A DNA stretch of 64,000 bases from Niallia sp. FSL W8-0635 (GCF_038007965.1 NZ_JBBOYD010000001.1:3450501-3514500), one strand, 5' to 3'. Shown: positions 51,188-60,312, counted from the stretch's first letter. The notes: generated from the sequence alone by a model not told the origin. Translations and numbers: made by a program.

Positions 51188-51434
51188 ATTCATCTCCTAG
51201 TAAAATAATTTTCATCATTTTTACCTAAAAACAGTATTGTATAACAGTCTCTAATCAGAAAACTTTGTATGTTATACACAATAAAAGGATTGCCCACACT
51301 TTCATTTGTCACTTTAACATAATGCAAATACCTCTACAAGTTATTGATTTTAAAGATTACCATTAATTGATAATTATTTTTTTCATTTTAATTCACAAAA
51401 TATAATGACAGAACATGAAGGGAGGGACAATCTT

Positions 51435-52427
51435 TTGCGCAAGTTAATGTTTTTAATCATTATACTTATGTTTTTACTACCTACCACTGTCACATATGCT
51501 AATGAAAATACAGATGATCCTTACGCAAAAAGGATGGAACTTTATAACAAAGTCGAAGCATTGTATCAAATACCTTGGTATTATATAGCTGCCGTCGACC
51601 AATATGAGAGAAATATTCGCTACGCAAGAAAAGATCTCCCAAAAGCGAAAGGACTTACTGGGATTTATTTTACAAAAGAAAAATGGGCCGGCATTATCAA
51701 TCCAGATTCAGAGGATGCCAATCCTTTAACCATTCCCTTATTTGGAGGACTTGGTGCAGATGGTAATGGCGATGGAAAAGCAGATCGATTTAATGACGAA
51801 GATATCCTCTCCGCCTTTTCCAATTATATAAGTCAATATGGAGTCGATGAAGATAACTTTAGGATTGGCCTATGGAATTACTATAAACGGGATAAAACAG
51901 TAAGTATCATTATGGGTAAAGCCGCCATATACAAGCACTTTGGCAGACTAAACCTTGATGATCATGCTTTTCCTCTACCTTTAAGAAGTAATCATAGCTA
52001 TCGTAGCACTTGGGGGGATGCACGTGGCTGGGGAGGAAAACGAATCCATGAAGGAACAGACATTTTTGCAAACTATGGAGTACCTGTCAAAGCGACTTCC
52101 TATGGTATTGTAGAAATGAAAGGTTGGAATAATTATGGTGGATGGAGAATTGGAATCAGGGATATTAATAATAACTATCATTATTTTGCCCATTTAAGTG
52201 GTTTCTCTAAAGAAATAAAAACAGGTATGATTGTTGAGCCTGGTATGATTATTGGAGGAGTCGGCAGTTCAGGATATGGTCCACCAGGAACTTCTGGTAA
52301 ATTTCCACCTCATCTTCATTATGGGATCTATAAAGATAATGGATATACAGAATGGTCATATGATCCATATGCACATTTACGATTATGGGAAAGACAAGAA
52401 CTGATACGAGCACGAAATAAAAAATAA
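51435..52427 (+). CDS. lytH: Sporulation M23 metallopeptidase LytH/YunA
   Basis: This secreted peptidoglycan endopeptidase has an N-terminal signal peptide (LMFLIIILMFLLPTTVTYA), an all-alpha middle part that resembles the second half of a lysozyme-like fold (YQIPWYYIAAVDQYERNIRYA), and a C-terminal M23 domain with HEGTDIFANYG (His, Asp), YHYFAHLSGF and HLHYGIY (His-x-His), i.e. the complete zinc set. The TTG at 51435 has GGGAGGG 7-9 nt upstream; the ATG at 51405 has none. B. subtilis LytH is an L-Ala-D-Glu peptidase of spore-cortex maturation under sigma-K; the same role is likely. Confidence 0.88.
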   Translation: MRKLMFLIIILMFLLPTTVTYANENTDDPYAKRMELYNKVEALYQIPWYYIAAVDQYERNIRYARKDLPKAKGLTGIYFTKEKWAGIINPDSEDANPLTIPLFGGLGADGNGDGKADRFNDEDILSAFSNYISQYGVDEDNFRIGLWNYYKRDKTVSIIMGKAAIYKHFGRLNLDDHAFPLPLRSNHSYRSTWGDARGWGGKRIHEGTDIFANYGVPVKATSYGIVEMKGWNNYGGWRIGIRDINNNYHYFAHLSGFSKEIKTGMIVEPGMIIGGVGSSGYGPPGTSGKFPPHLHYGIYKDNGYTEWSYDPYAHLRLWERQELIRARNKK

Positions 52428-52441
52428 GGCATTATGCTGCC

Positions 52442-52478
52442 TAGGCGATAAGATGACATTGTACATTCTTATCGCCTA
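52442..52478. terminator. Bidirectional terminator between lytH and the HD-GYP gene
   Basis: TAGGCGATAAGA and TCTTATCGCCTA form a 12-bp stem around a 13-nt loop in the 60 bp between the converging genes. Confidence 0.8.
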
Positions 52479-52487
52479 AAATCGTAA

Positions 52488-53582
52488 TTATAAAGGAGTT
52501 TGAATGGTATCACATTCTGTTATGACAATAGAAAGATTTTCTTTTAAATCTAAATCATACGGAGAGATTTCTTTTCCCTCTCTTTCTATTATTCGTATGA
52601 TTGGCCGTTCATTCATTCCCTTATTTTGGTTGCAAACAATTCCTTTTTCTCCATTGCTTAACTTTACACTTAAACCATTCGGGTAAAGAACAACGGATCG
52701 TCTAAAAGCTTCGACAATTTTCGCATCATATAGCCGGCTTGACCCCGTATATAATATTTCTAACGCCTCATGGGGCAATAATGCATCGTGATAAACACGA
52801 TTAGAAGTAATCGCATCGAAAACATCGGCTACAGCTATGATTTTTCCGAATAAGTGTATTTCCTCTTCCTTCAACCCTCTAGGATAACCAGAACCATTTA
52901 AGCGTTCATGATGCTGGTAAGCACAATGGGAAACTAATAGAGGTAAAGACTGAACTTTTCTTAGTATCTCAAATCCTGCTTCTGCATGATTTTTAATTAT
53001 TTCATATTCTTCTGCCGTTAATTTTCCAGGTTTCATTAATATGTCCAAAGGAATACTCATTTTGCCAATATCATGCAAAATAGCACCTAAACCTAGAATT
53101 TCCATCTGCTTAGGAGGGAGTTTTAATTCTAGACCTAATGCTAACGTATAAATGGTAACATTTAAACTGTGGGAAAAAATATAATTATCATATAGATAAA
53201 CATCCGACATAATAGAAGTAAGATCGTCATGGCTCTTCAGTTCTGATAATACTTTATCTACTAGCTTCTTAAAAACTGGGGTACTTTTCTCCATCACCAT
53301 TGAAATATTTGCGGAATCTGTCTTTTTGATAGCATCAAAACTTTTCTCAATGGTTTGCATCGCTTCCATTTTCACCTGCTCTGAAATCGTAGGATTCACT
53401 TTGATATCCTTTGTATTCTTATCTTCTAAGTATACGTAACTGACGCCAAAATCAAGTAACCTTTGTATAACCCTTTGCTCTAACTGTACCCCACTATTCA
53501 CTAACACTTTTCCACGATCATTTAATATGGGCTTAGCTAAGGTAGCACCTTCTTTTATATTCTTCGTCCCAACTAATCTCAT
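52488..53582 (-). CDS. HD-GYP domain phosphodiesterase (probable c-di-GMP hydrolase)
   Basis: This 364-residue protein has no membrane segment. Its N-terminal part (about 1-55) resembles the small DUF3391-like domain often fused to HD-GYP. The HD-GYP domain (about 125-300) shows His170-Asp171 in AILHDIGKMSIP, the metal-binding His in IIKNHAEAGFEIL and SHCAYQHHERLNGSGYPRGL, which carries the GYP tripeptide and adjoining histidines. Such proteins degrade c-di-GMP to GMP or pGpG. It occupies the place of yunB in the B. subtilis order lipA-yunA-yunB-yunC and runs opposite to lytH. Confidence 0.88.
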   Translation of the reverse strand: MRLVGTKNIKEGATLAKPILNDRGKVLVNSGVQLEQRVIQRLLDFGVSYVYLEDKNTKDIKVNPTISEQVKMEAMQTIEKSFDAIKKTDSANISMVMEKSTPVFKKLVDKVLSELKSHDDLTSIMSDVYLYDNYIFSHSLNVTIYTLALGLELKLPPKQMEILGLGAILHDIGKMSIPLDILMKPGKLTAEEYEIIKNHAEAGFEILRKVQSLPLLVSHCAYQHHERLNGSGYPRGLKEEEIHLFGKIIAVADVFDAITSNRVYHDALLPHEALEILYTGSSRLYDAKIVEAFRRSVVLYPNGLSVKLSNGEKGIVCNQNKGMNERPIIRIIEREGKEISPYDLDLKENLSIVITECDTIQTPL

Positions 53583-53685
53583 GCTTTATTGACTCCTAAT
53601 AATTTATATATATATTATTATATCGTACTTCCTCTCCTGTTTCTTAAGACCTATATTAAAAAAAGTTAATAAAAACCTTAATAAA

Positions 53686-53734
53686 AAGAAGGTTTAACGT
53701 AAATAAGGAAATCCCCTATTCGTTAAACCTTCTT
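53686..53734. terminator. yunC terminator
   Basis: AAGAAGGTTTAACG and CGTTAAACCTTCTT form a 14-bp stem 18 bp past the yunC stop codon. Confidence 0.8.
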
Positions 53735-53751
53735 AACCTTCCGTTTAAAAA

Positions 53752-54054
53752 TCAGATCATTTTCAACAATGCTTCTTTCCCAATCATACCTTTTTGGATT
53801 CCATAAGCTTCAGCTTCAATTGTAACGGATTCTAAAGGTGCCTCCAGTAATTGCTCAATCGTTCTAACTCCAACAGCTCTGCCAGCAATTATTTTTCGGT
53901 CTTTCAGCTTATCATTTAACAATCCTACATCTAGCGCTCCACACATGATATAACCTTTATCATTTTTTACAGCAAGCAAAGTAGTTTTAGGCAATAGCAC
54001 TGAGACCGCAATAAAAGTATGTCCATCGATATCAACAGGGTATACATCAATCAT
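53752..54054 (-). CDS. yunC: YunC family protein (DUF1805)
   Basis: This 100-residue protein matches the DUF1805 family: a compact alpha/beta fold with GHTFIAVSVLLPKTTLLAVKNDKGYIMCGALDVGLLNDK and VGVRTIEQLLEAPLES. Length equals B. subtilis YunC (101). A GGAGTGAGC stretch serves as ribosome binding site. It lies between the HD-GYP gene and yunD, all on the minus strand. The structure is known for the family but not the function. Confidence 0.85.
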   Translation of the reverse strand: MIDVYPVDIDGHTFIAVSVLLPKTTLLAVKNDKGYIMCGALDVGLLNDKLKDRKIIAGRAVGVRTIEQLLEAPLESVTIEAEAYGIQKGMIGKEALLKMI

Positions 54055-54163
54055 AATACTTCATGCTCACTCCTCTCTTTACCTTCATGGTAATTATATT
54101 CAGAGGAGGAGGAAACTGTGTTAATTTCTTGTGTATTACTGTACAAAATAAGAAAAAACGAAC

Positions 54164-55522
54164 TTACGCTTTAATCCTATTTTGCAAAGTGTCTGCAAGA
54201 ATATTCCGCATAAATTCAGGCAGAAAATACTCTTTCTTTGTTGCACGGTAAATAGATGGGAAAAAATTACCGAACGTAAGCATATCAGGTACTGTTACCA
54301 CATAATTCTGATCTGGTTGTATTTCTTTCGAGTGGATATAATATTTATCTCTTTCTCCACTTTTCTCTAATAGGATGCCTGCTGAAATCATTTTCCCCAT
54401 TAAAGTTCCTCGGAACCCAAGACCCTTAACCTGCAGTTTCTCCCACTTCTCGGCTTTCATATCTTGTAAGATTTCCTTTAATTCAGCACCTGTCAGCGTA
54501 ACATTGCACGGATTAATCGGATGTGGACAAATTGATAATAGGTCAAAGAAAGTGACATCCCCTTCTTGTAATCCATTTAGTATTAATCCTTCATTAAGAA
54601 TGGCACAATCAGAATGACACCAAGAAACTAATTTTTCACAAAGCAATTGTGCTAAAACCTCTCGAGAATAGTATTCATCAATGGTAACTGCTTTTTCTGA
54701 TAAGGCCTCTTTACCTTGCAAGTAATAATTTTCTATCGTTGCTTCTTCCTCATTCGCAATCGGCAATTTACTTGTTTCATATAATATCGCTTTTTTATCC
54801 ATCACGTTCTTTAAATTATCAACCTTTAATTCAATATGTCCAACATAATAGCCATACTTTCCAGCAGCACCTTGAAGATTATTATTGATTATTTTTCCTT
54901 GATGAAAAATATGATGCGTATGTGCCCCTAATATAACATCTATTTCTGGATAGTTAGTTGCAATCATCTCATCATCATTTATTCCTAAATGGGATAGAAG
55001 GATAATAATATCAACATTTCCTTTCAATTCTTCTATTTGCCGAGATAATTCTTGAATCGGCTCTGTCAATTTCCAGCCTAAAAGCTCATATAACTGTGCA
55101 AAATAGGCGGTGATGCCGATTACACCAATTTTTGTTCCTTTTGCTGTTTCATATATTTGATGAGGAATAGCCCAAGTAGGACGTTCTCCATTTTTCTTAT
55201 AAAGATTAGCAACAATCACATCGAATGAGGCATCATCATACAGATGGTCCAGTGCTTCATATGGAAGGGTTATTCCTTCATTGTTCCCTATAGTTACTGC
55301 ATCATAGTGTTCTTTATTTAACAGCTTTGTGTTAATTCTACCTTTAGTCGCTTCTGTATAAGGATGAGACAGATCCAAATGGTCGCCTATATCAAATAAA
55401 TAAACAGCTTCGCCAGCCTCGTTATGCCATTTTTTCCTTTCACGCAGCAATTCATAAATTCTTGGCCAATTTTCAAAATGGCTATGTAAATCATTGGTAT
55501 GATATATGTGGATGACTTCCAT
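54164..55522 (-). CDS. yunD: Metallophosphatase/5'-nucleotidase family protein YunD
   Basis: This 452-residue protein combines a calcineurin-like metallophosphatase domain and a C-terminal 5'-nucleotidase domain. Metal-ligand motifs are IYHTNDLHSHF, DIGDHLD, TIGNNEG, LLSHLG and GAHTHH. The third motif reads Asn80-Asn81-Glu82 where classical 5'-nucleotidases have Asn-His-Glu, so the catalytic-dyad His is replaced. This seems typical of the YunD branch, but I could not verify it. No signal peptide is visible, so it is cytosolic, unlike secreted nucleotidases. The substrate is unknown. It is divergent from nothing and lies between yunF and yunC as in B. subtilis. Confidence 0.87.
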   Translation of the reverse strand: MEVIHIYHTNDLHSHFENWPRIYELLRERKKWHNEAGEAVYLFDIGDHLDLSHPYTEATKGRINTKLLNKEHYDAVTIGNNEGITLPYEALDHLYDDASFDVIVANLYKKNGERPTWAIPHQIYETAKGTKIGVIGITAYFAQLYELLGWKLTEPIQELSRQIEELKGNVDIIILLSHLGINDDEMIATNYPEIDVILGAHTHHIFHQGKIINNNLQGAAGKYGYYVGHIELKVDNLKNVMDKKAILYETSKLPIANEEEATIENYYLQGKEALSEKAVTIDEYYSREVLAQLLCEKLVSWCHSDCAILNEGLILNGLQEGDVTFFDLLSICPHPINPCNVTLTGAELKEILQDMKAEKWEKLQVKGLGFRGTLMGKMISAGILLEKSGERDKYYIHSKEIQPDQNYVVTVPDMLTFGNFFPSIYRATKKEYFLPEFMRNILADTLQNRIKA

Positions 55523-55611
55523 CTTCTCGCCTTCCTTGTGTTTGTATTTTCTCTATTTTAAAGGTAATTATTTACCAAGGATATTATCCTTCTTCTTTTT
55601 TCTTAACTATT

Positions 55612-56457
55612 TTAAAATAAATCTAATTGTCTTGGAGCTAAATCCGTATATTCTATATTTAGTAATTCTATTAGCTCTTTCCCATTGTCGGCAGCATCTC
55701 CACCAGAATTATTATTAAAAAGGACATAAATATTTTTACATTCCTTTTCAAGCTGGCGGATATTTTCGACCCACTCTTTTAGTTCAACTGTATTGTAGCG
55801 GTATAAATAGCGAACTTCTCGCCAATTTGGATTGTTATTTTGTTGCCAACCATAATAATTTCTTCCATGAAGACGAATCAGCACCTTTTTTTCGTCCACA
55901 GCATCAAGCACAGTAGGAACAGATCCTGGCGTCACTTGTGGTTCATCACAAATGCTATGAATCCAATTTTCTTCTCGCATAAACTGTAGCGTGCTTTCCC
56001 GATACTTTGGCTCAAACCATGATTGATGGCGAAACTCCAGGGCACAGGGAATATCTCCCATCCTTTTTCTGCATACTCTTAAATAGTCAACATTTGCCTT
56101 TGTACAATCAAACCAAGGCGGAAATTGAAATAAGACCATTGCCAGCTTCCCTGCTTTAATATATGGAACCAACGAGTCAATAAATGCAAAAAACATTTCT
56201 TCATGGGAGGAAAATGGAATTTCGCCTCGGCTATGACCTGTCATGCCTTGATATGCCTTTACTATGAATTGAAACGAGTCTGGAGTTTTTCTTACCCAAG
56301 TTTCCGCATTTCGCACTGGTTGTACGGCATAAAAAGAAGCATCCACTTCCACAGTTGGAAAATAACCGGCATACTCCACTAATTTATTTTGTGATGAAGT
56401 ATTTTTTCCATAAAGACTAGTATGGTCTCCCCAGCCAGTTAAACCAATATGAATCAA
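55612..56457 (-). CDS. yunF: DUF72 family TIM-barrel protein YunF
   Basis: This 281-residue protein belongs to the DUF72 family: GLTGWGDHTSLYG at the start, YFPTVEVDASFYAVQP, then FQFIVKAYQGMTGH, LFQFPPWF, ALEFRHQSWF and the C-terminal IYVLFNNNSGGDAADNGKELIELL, which are the conserved barrel loops. The start codon is TTG, with AGAGGTG upstream. Length equals B. subtilis YunF. The family resembles endonuclease IV-like TIM barrels but has no settled activity. Confidence 0.87.
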   Translation of the reverse strand: MIHIGLTGWGDHTSLYGKNTSSQNKLVEYAGYFPTVEVDASFYAVQPVRNAETWVRKTPDSFQFIVKAYQGMTGHSRGEIPFSSHEEMFFAFIDSLVPYIKAGKLAMVLFQFPPWFDCTKANVDYLRVCRKRMGDIPCALEFRHQSWFEPKYRESTLQFMREENWIHSICDEPQVTPGSVPTVLDAVDEKKVLIRLHGRNYYGWQQNNNPNWREVRYLYRYNTVELKEWVENIRQLEKECKNIYVLFNNNSGGDAADNGKELIELLNIEYTDLAPRQLDLF

Positions 56458-56858
56458 TTAAATCACCTCTATAATATAGTCTTACTCGATATAGCATTCA
56501 CATCGATTAGACAATAAGTGCATCTTTCAAAAAATGAATCAATAACTCTAACATGTTTTATTTCTCTACACTAGATATCATATCATAATCACCATAAATA
56601 ACTAAGTTAAAAGAAATGGAGGAAAAACTCTGTTTCACTTCATACGCATAATGAACATCTAACCATTAATCATCATTTATAAATAATCATTTTTGCATGG
56701 TAGCATCTTTTTGAATATCAATCCGAATACATGTCTTGATTAGAGGAATTCTGTTATATGTGAAAAAATCCTGGCGAATACCTTTCACCAGGATTTTGTA
56801 ATGGCCTATTTCAATGCTTCAATTCTAAACTTATAATCTCCATTTATTCTTTTTGTCC
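56458..56858. other. Gene-free interval between yunF and kduD
   Basis: This 400-bp stretch marks the boundary between the conserved yut/yun block and the sugar-acid block. It holds the yunF leader, AT-rich sequence without a supported ORF, and the kduD terminator at 56765-56797. Nothing else was seen. Confidence 0.5.
56765..56797. terminator. kdg/kdu operon terminator
   Basis: AAAATCCTGG and CCAGGATTTT form a 10-bp stem with A and T tracts, about 60 bp past the kduD stop on the minus strand. Confidence 0.8.
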
Positions 56859-57662
56859 TTAAGGCTGTTTACCGATATACGCCAATATTCCCCCATCCAC
56901 ATAGAGAATATGACCATTAACAAAGTTTGACGCTTCCGATGCTAAAAACACCGCTGAACCAGCTAGATCCTCAGGGTTCCCCCAGCGAGCTGCAGGTGTT
57001 TTACCGATAATAAACTGATCAAATGGATGCCGCGACCCATCGGCTTGCTTTTCCCGTAATGGCGCTGTTTGTGGTGTCGCAATATAACCTGGTCCAATTC
57101 CATTACATTGAATATTGTATTCTCCATATTCAGAAGCAATATTCTTTGTGAGCATTTTAAGACCGCCTTTAGCAGCAGCATAAGCACTAACCGTTTCACG
57201 ACCTAGCTCGCTCATCATGGAGCAAATGTTAATAATTTTACCGCCACCATTTTGAATCATATCTGGAATAACTGCTTTTGAAACGATAAACGGTCCATTC
57301 AAATCTACATCAACAACTTGACGGAACTCTTCAGCAGACATTTCAATCATTGGAATACGTTTGATAATTCCAGCATTGTTCACTAGAATATCAATCGGAC
57401 CAACCTCTTCTTTTATCTGTGCAATCGCTGCTTGTACGGCGCCTTCATCCGTTACATCAAAAACATAGCCTTTTGCTTCCATTCCAGCTTCTTCATAAGC
57501 TTCAAGCGCTTTTTCAACGGATTCTTGATTTAAGGAGTTAAATACGATTTTCGCTCCTGCTTTTGCTAATGCGCTTGCAATTTCAAAGCCAATTCCATAA
57601 ATCGCTCCCGTCACTAATGCTACTTTTCCATCAATGCGGAATTTATCCATACTGAATGTCAT
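56859..57662 (-). CDS. kduD: 2-deoxy-D-gluconate 3-dehydrogenase (KduD, SDR family)
   Basis: This SDR oxidoreductase of 267 residues reduces 2,5-diketo-3-deoxygluconate (DK-II) to 2-keto-3-deoxygluconate in uronate breakdown. The cofactor loop is VTGAIYGIGFEIA, NNAG is in LVNNAGIIKRIP, and the catalytic Ser-Tyr-Lys lie in NICSMMSELGRETVSAYAAAKGGLKML. It ends the kdgA-kdgK-kduI-kduD operon, 16 bp after kduI. The neighbouring kduI makes its substrate, which strongly supports this function over gluconate 5-dehydrogenase. Confidence 0.9.
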   Translation of the reverse strand: MTFSMDKFRIDGKVALVTGAIYGIGFEIASALAKAGAKIVFNSLNQESVEKALEAYEEAGMEAKGYVFDVTDEGAVQAAIAQIKEEVGPIDILVNNAGIIKRIPMIEMSAEEFRQVVDVDLNGPFIVSKAVIPDMIQNGGGKIINICSMMSELGRETVSAYAAAKGGLKMLTKNIASEYGEYNIQCNGIGPGYIATPQTAPLREKQADGSRHPFDQFIIGKTPAARWGNPEDLAGSAVFLASEASNFVNGHILYVDGGILAYIGKQP

Positions 57663-57678
57663 CGTTTTCTCCCTCCTT

Positions 57679-58518
57679 TTATTTCAATTTATCCATTGGA
57701 ATCATATCCATATCTGTATAGGTAATATTTTCCCCACACATCGCCCAGATAAAGGAATAATTACTTGTACCAACTCCAGAATGAATAGACCAGCTCGGTG
57801 AAATCGCTGCTTGTTCACTGCTCATAACTAAATGCTTTGTTTCATCTGGCTTACCCATCATGTGGAAAATACGCGTATCCTCTTCCATATCGAAATACAC
57901 ATATGCTTCCATTCTTCTTTCATGTGTATGGGAAGGCATTGTATTCCAAGCACTACCTGGCTCTAAAATGGTATAGCCCATTTGCAATTGACAGCTTTCA
58001 CATACATTTGGATGAATGTATTGATAGATTTTTCGTTGATTTAATGTTAATGGCTCACCCGTTTCCATCGGTTTAATATTATCAATGCTAATTTTTACAT
58101 TTGGATATTTGTGGTGTGCTGGTACGGAACTAATATAAAATTTAGCTGGATTGTTGGGATTTTCAGAAGAAAAGACTACATGACGTGTTTCTTTGCCGAT
58201 ATAATAGCCATCCTGTTTTTTCATTTCTTCTTTTTCACCATCGATTTCGATATAACCAGGGCCTCCAATATTAATGACTCCTAATTCACGGCGTTCCAAG
58301 AAATAATCTACACCTAATTGTTTATCTAAACTAATTTCCAATGACGTTTCAGTTGGCGTAACTCCACCGAAAATCATGCGGTCATTATGTGTATAAGTTA
58401 AACTGATTTCTCCAGGTATAAATACTTTTTCTACTAAAAATTCTTTTCTCAATTGTTCTGTAGAGTAATGACGAATATCCTCTGGGCTATGTGTATAACG
58501 AGTTTCCATATTTTGCAT
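57679..58518 (-). CDS. kduI: 5-dehydro-4-deoxy-D-glucuronate isomerase KduI
   Basis: This cupin enzyme isomerises 4-deoxy-5-keto-uronate, released from unsaturated pectin or glycosaminoglycan fragments, to 2,5-diketo-3-deoxygluconate. It has 279 residues with RYTHSPEDIRHYSTEQLRKEFL at the start and the zinc-binding cupin motif MPSHTHERRMEAYVYFDM in the C-terminal half (His, His, Glu), followed by HSGVGTSNYSFIWAMCGEN. It lies 13 bp after kdgK and 16 bp before kduD on the same strand. Confidence 0.95.
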   Translation of the reverse strand: MQNMETRYTHSPEDIRHYSTEQLRKEFLVEKVFIPGEISLTYTHNDRMIFGGVTPTETSLEISLDKQLGVDYFLERRELGVINIGGPGYIEIDGEKEEMKKQDGYYIGKETRHVVFSSENPNNPAKFYISSVPAHHKYPNVKISIDNIKPMETGEPLTLNQRKIYQYIHPNVCESCQLQMGYTILEPGSAWNTMPSHTHERRMEAYVYFDMEEDTRIFHMMGKPDETKHLVMSSEQAAISPSWSIHSGVGTSNYSFIWAMCGENITYTDMDMIPMDKLK

Positions 58519-58531
58519 TTTAAAGTCGCTC

Positions 58532-59536
58532 CTATCGATTTATTTTTCCAGAACCAGCTAGTAAAAAGCTGTTGACTTCTGGTTCGCTAAATTGATTACA
58601 ATCACCATAAATAGTATGTTTTAAAGCAGATGCAGCTGTAGCAAAATTAATAATCTCCTGAGGAGCGTTTTGAACTAATATTCCATGAAGAATACCTCCC
58701 GCAAAAGCATCCCCTCCTCCTACTCTATCAACAATGGGATTAATTAGATGTTTTTGAGATTCATAGTAGCTATCATTCATCCATAGTGTTCCTATTAATT
58801 CATTGCTACTAGCAGAAAGTACTTTTCTTTTCGTTGAATATAAAATAGAGATATTTGGAAACTTCTTCTGTATTTCTTGATAGTAGTATGCTAATTCATT
58901 ATCATTGCCAGTGTATTCAGAAATTCCTAAAAGATAGATTGCATCAAGCTTGCCCGCTGAACAATAATCTACTAGTGGTAAAATTTCTGAAATCGCCTCT
59001 CCCGCTTCTTTTTGCGACCATAATTTTCCTCGATAGTTAATATCAAAGCTGATTTTACAGCCAGCCTCTTTTGCCGCCTTTATGAGCGTAATAGTGTTTT
59101 TTTTCCAATTCGAGGATAAAGCAGGAGTAATCCCTGAAATATGAAAGATATCGACATTTTTAAATAGTTCTTCATTTTGCCATTCACTTTCTGCTATTTC
59201 CGCAAAACTCGAACCTGCTCGATCATAAATGACATTCGCTGCTCTTTCACCAATTCCCGCTTCCATATAGTAAGTGCCTAATCTAGATCCCCCGCTTAAG
59301 AGAAAATCTGTATGAACGCCATAACGACTTAAATGCTTTTTCACTCCTTCTCCTACACCGTTGTCTGGAATTTTACTAGCAAAATAGACATCATGGCCAA
59401 AATTAGCAAGCGAAATTGCTACATTTGCTTCTCCCCCGCCATAGTGAGCATGTAGATTTTCGGCCTGTGCTATGCGAATTCCAGAATCAGTCGAAAGACG
59501 AAGCATGATTTCACCTAATGTGACAACCTTCCCCAT
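58532..59536 (-). CDS. kdgK: 2-keto-3-deoxygluconate kinase (PfkB family)
   Basis: This PfkB/ribokinase-family enzyme phosphorylates 2-keto-3-deoxygluconate. It has 334 residues, GEIMLRLSTDSGIRIAQAENLHAHYGGGEANVAISLANFG at the start (substrate-binding GG), and the PfkB signature 2 VDRVGGGDAFAGGILHGIL with the catalytic Asp. It lies directly between kdgA (2 bp) and kduI, in keeping with the pathway order. Other PfkB sugar kinases are possible by family, but the context fixes the substrate well. Confidence 0.93.
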   Translation of the reverse strand: MGKVVTLGEIMLRLSTDSGIRIAQAENLHAHYGGGEANVAISLANFGHDVYFASKIPDNGVGEGVKKHLSRYGVHTDFLLSGGSRLGTYYMEAGIGERAANVIYDRAGSSFAEIAESEWQNEELFKNVDIFHISGITPALSSNWKKNTITLIKAAKEAGCKISFDINYRGKLWSQKEAGEAISEILPLVDYCSAGKLDAIYLLGISEYTGNDNELAYYYQEIQKKFPNISILYSTKRKVLSASSNELIGTLWMNDSYYESQKHLINPIVDRVGGGDAFAGGILHGILVQNAPQEIINFATAASALKHTIYGDCNQFSEPEVNSFLLAGSGKINR

Positions 59537-59538
59537 AT

Positions 59539-60195
59539 TTATGCTCCTTTAATTTGATGAAATTTTTCCATGTACTGACCAGCAACCTCTGTAACTTTTT
59601 CAAAGTCTCCATTTGCTACGGGTGCTAATAGATTCCCTCCAACCCCTACAGCAACTACTCCAGCTTTAAACCAATCCTCCATGTTTTCCAAGCTAACCCC
59701 GCCTGTTGGCATAATATTCAAGTGGGGGATTGGCGCTTTGAAAGCGGACACAATATTTGGCCCATAAGCACTACCTGGGAATAGCTTGATGATATCTACC
59801 CCTGCCTTCAATGCCTCTTTCATTTCCGTAATCGTTAAACATCCAGGAAGATACGGTATTTGATATAGATTACATAGTTCGGCCGTTTCTTTATCAAAGT
59901 TTGGACTAACAATATATTCTGCTCCAGCCATAATTGCTAGACGAGCCGTTACTGCATCTAAAACAGTACCTGCACCAATTACAATTTCCGAATCATGCTT
60001 ATACATTTCCACTAATTCGCTAATAGCTTTATCTGCATTGGGAACAGTAAAAGTTAATTCGATTCCCTTCATGCCTCCCTGAACTACCGCGCTACTTGCC
60101 TTTACAGCCTCTTCCTTACTGTTGCCACGAACTACCGCGATAACTCCCGCTCCTTTTAAGCGTTGTAATGTCTCAACTCGTTTCAACTCTACCAC
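59539..60195 (-). CDS. kdgA: 2-keto-3-deoxy-6-phosphogluconate aldolase
   Basis: This class I aldolase splits KDPG into pyruvate and glyceraldehyde 3-phosphate. It is a TIM barrel of 218 residues: VIAVVRGNSKEEAVKAS, GIELTFTVPNADKAI, IGAGTVLDAVTARLAIMAGAEYIVSPNFD, the Schiff-base Lys in DIIKLFPGSAYG and MPTGGVSLENMEDWFKAGVVAVGVGG. It begins with GTG after an AAGAAAAGAG stretch (a TTG four codons on is an alternative). It is first in the four-gene operon, with a sound promoter upstream. Confidence 0.93.
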   Translation of the reverse strand: MVELKRVETLQRLKGAGVIAVVRGNSKEEAVKASSAVVQGGMKGIELTFTVPNADKAISELVEMYKHDSEIVIGAGTVLDAVTARLAIMAGAEYIVSPNFDKETAELCNLYQIPYLPGCLTITEMKEALKAGVDIIKLFPGSAYGPNIVSAFKAPIPHLNIMPTGGVSLENMEDWFKAGVVAVGVGGNLLAPVANGDFEKVTEVAGQYMEKFHQIKGA

Positions 60196-60245
60196 TCTTT
60201 TCTTATTTAGAAATTAATATTTACTATTAAGAAATACACAACTTG

Positions 60246-60282
60246 ATTATACATACTTTTCCGAAAAATGTAAACGTTAATC
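60246..60282 (-). promoter_or_regulatory. kdg operon promoter with overlapping cre-like site
   Basis: On the minus strand TTTACA (60269-60274) and TATAAT (60246-60251) are exactly 17 bp apart. The plus-strand TGTAAACGTTAATC (60269-60282) fits the catabolite-responsive element TGWAANCGNTNWCA except at the last two positions, and it overlaps the -35 box. Repression by CcpA on preferred sugars is therefore plausible, with the IclR protein as the specific regulator. Confidence 0.65.
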
Positions 60283-60289
60283 ATAAAAT

Positions 60290-60312
60290 AAAAAAAATCG
60301 CCGAAACGATTT
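60290..60312 (-). terminator. Terminator of the IclR gene
   Basis: On the minus strand AAATCG and CGATTT pair with a TTTCGG loop and run into a T-tract of eight. The left arm starts inside the stop codon of the regulator gene. It separates the regulator from the kdg operon. Confidence 0.75.
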
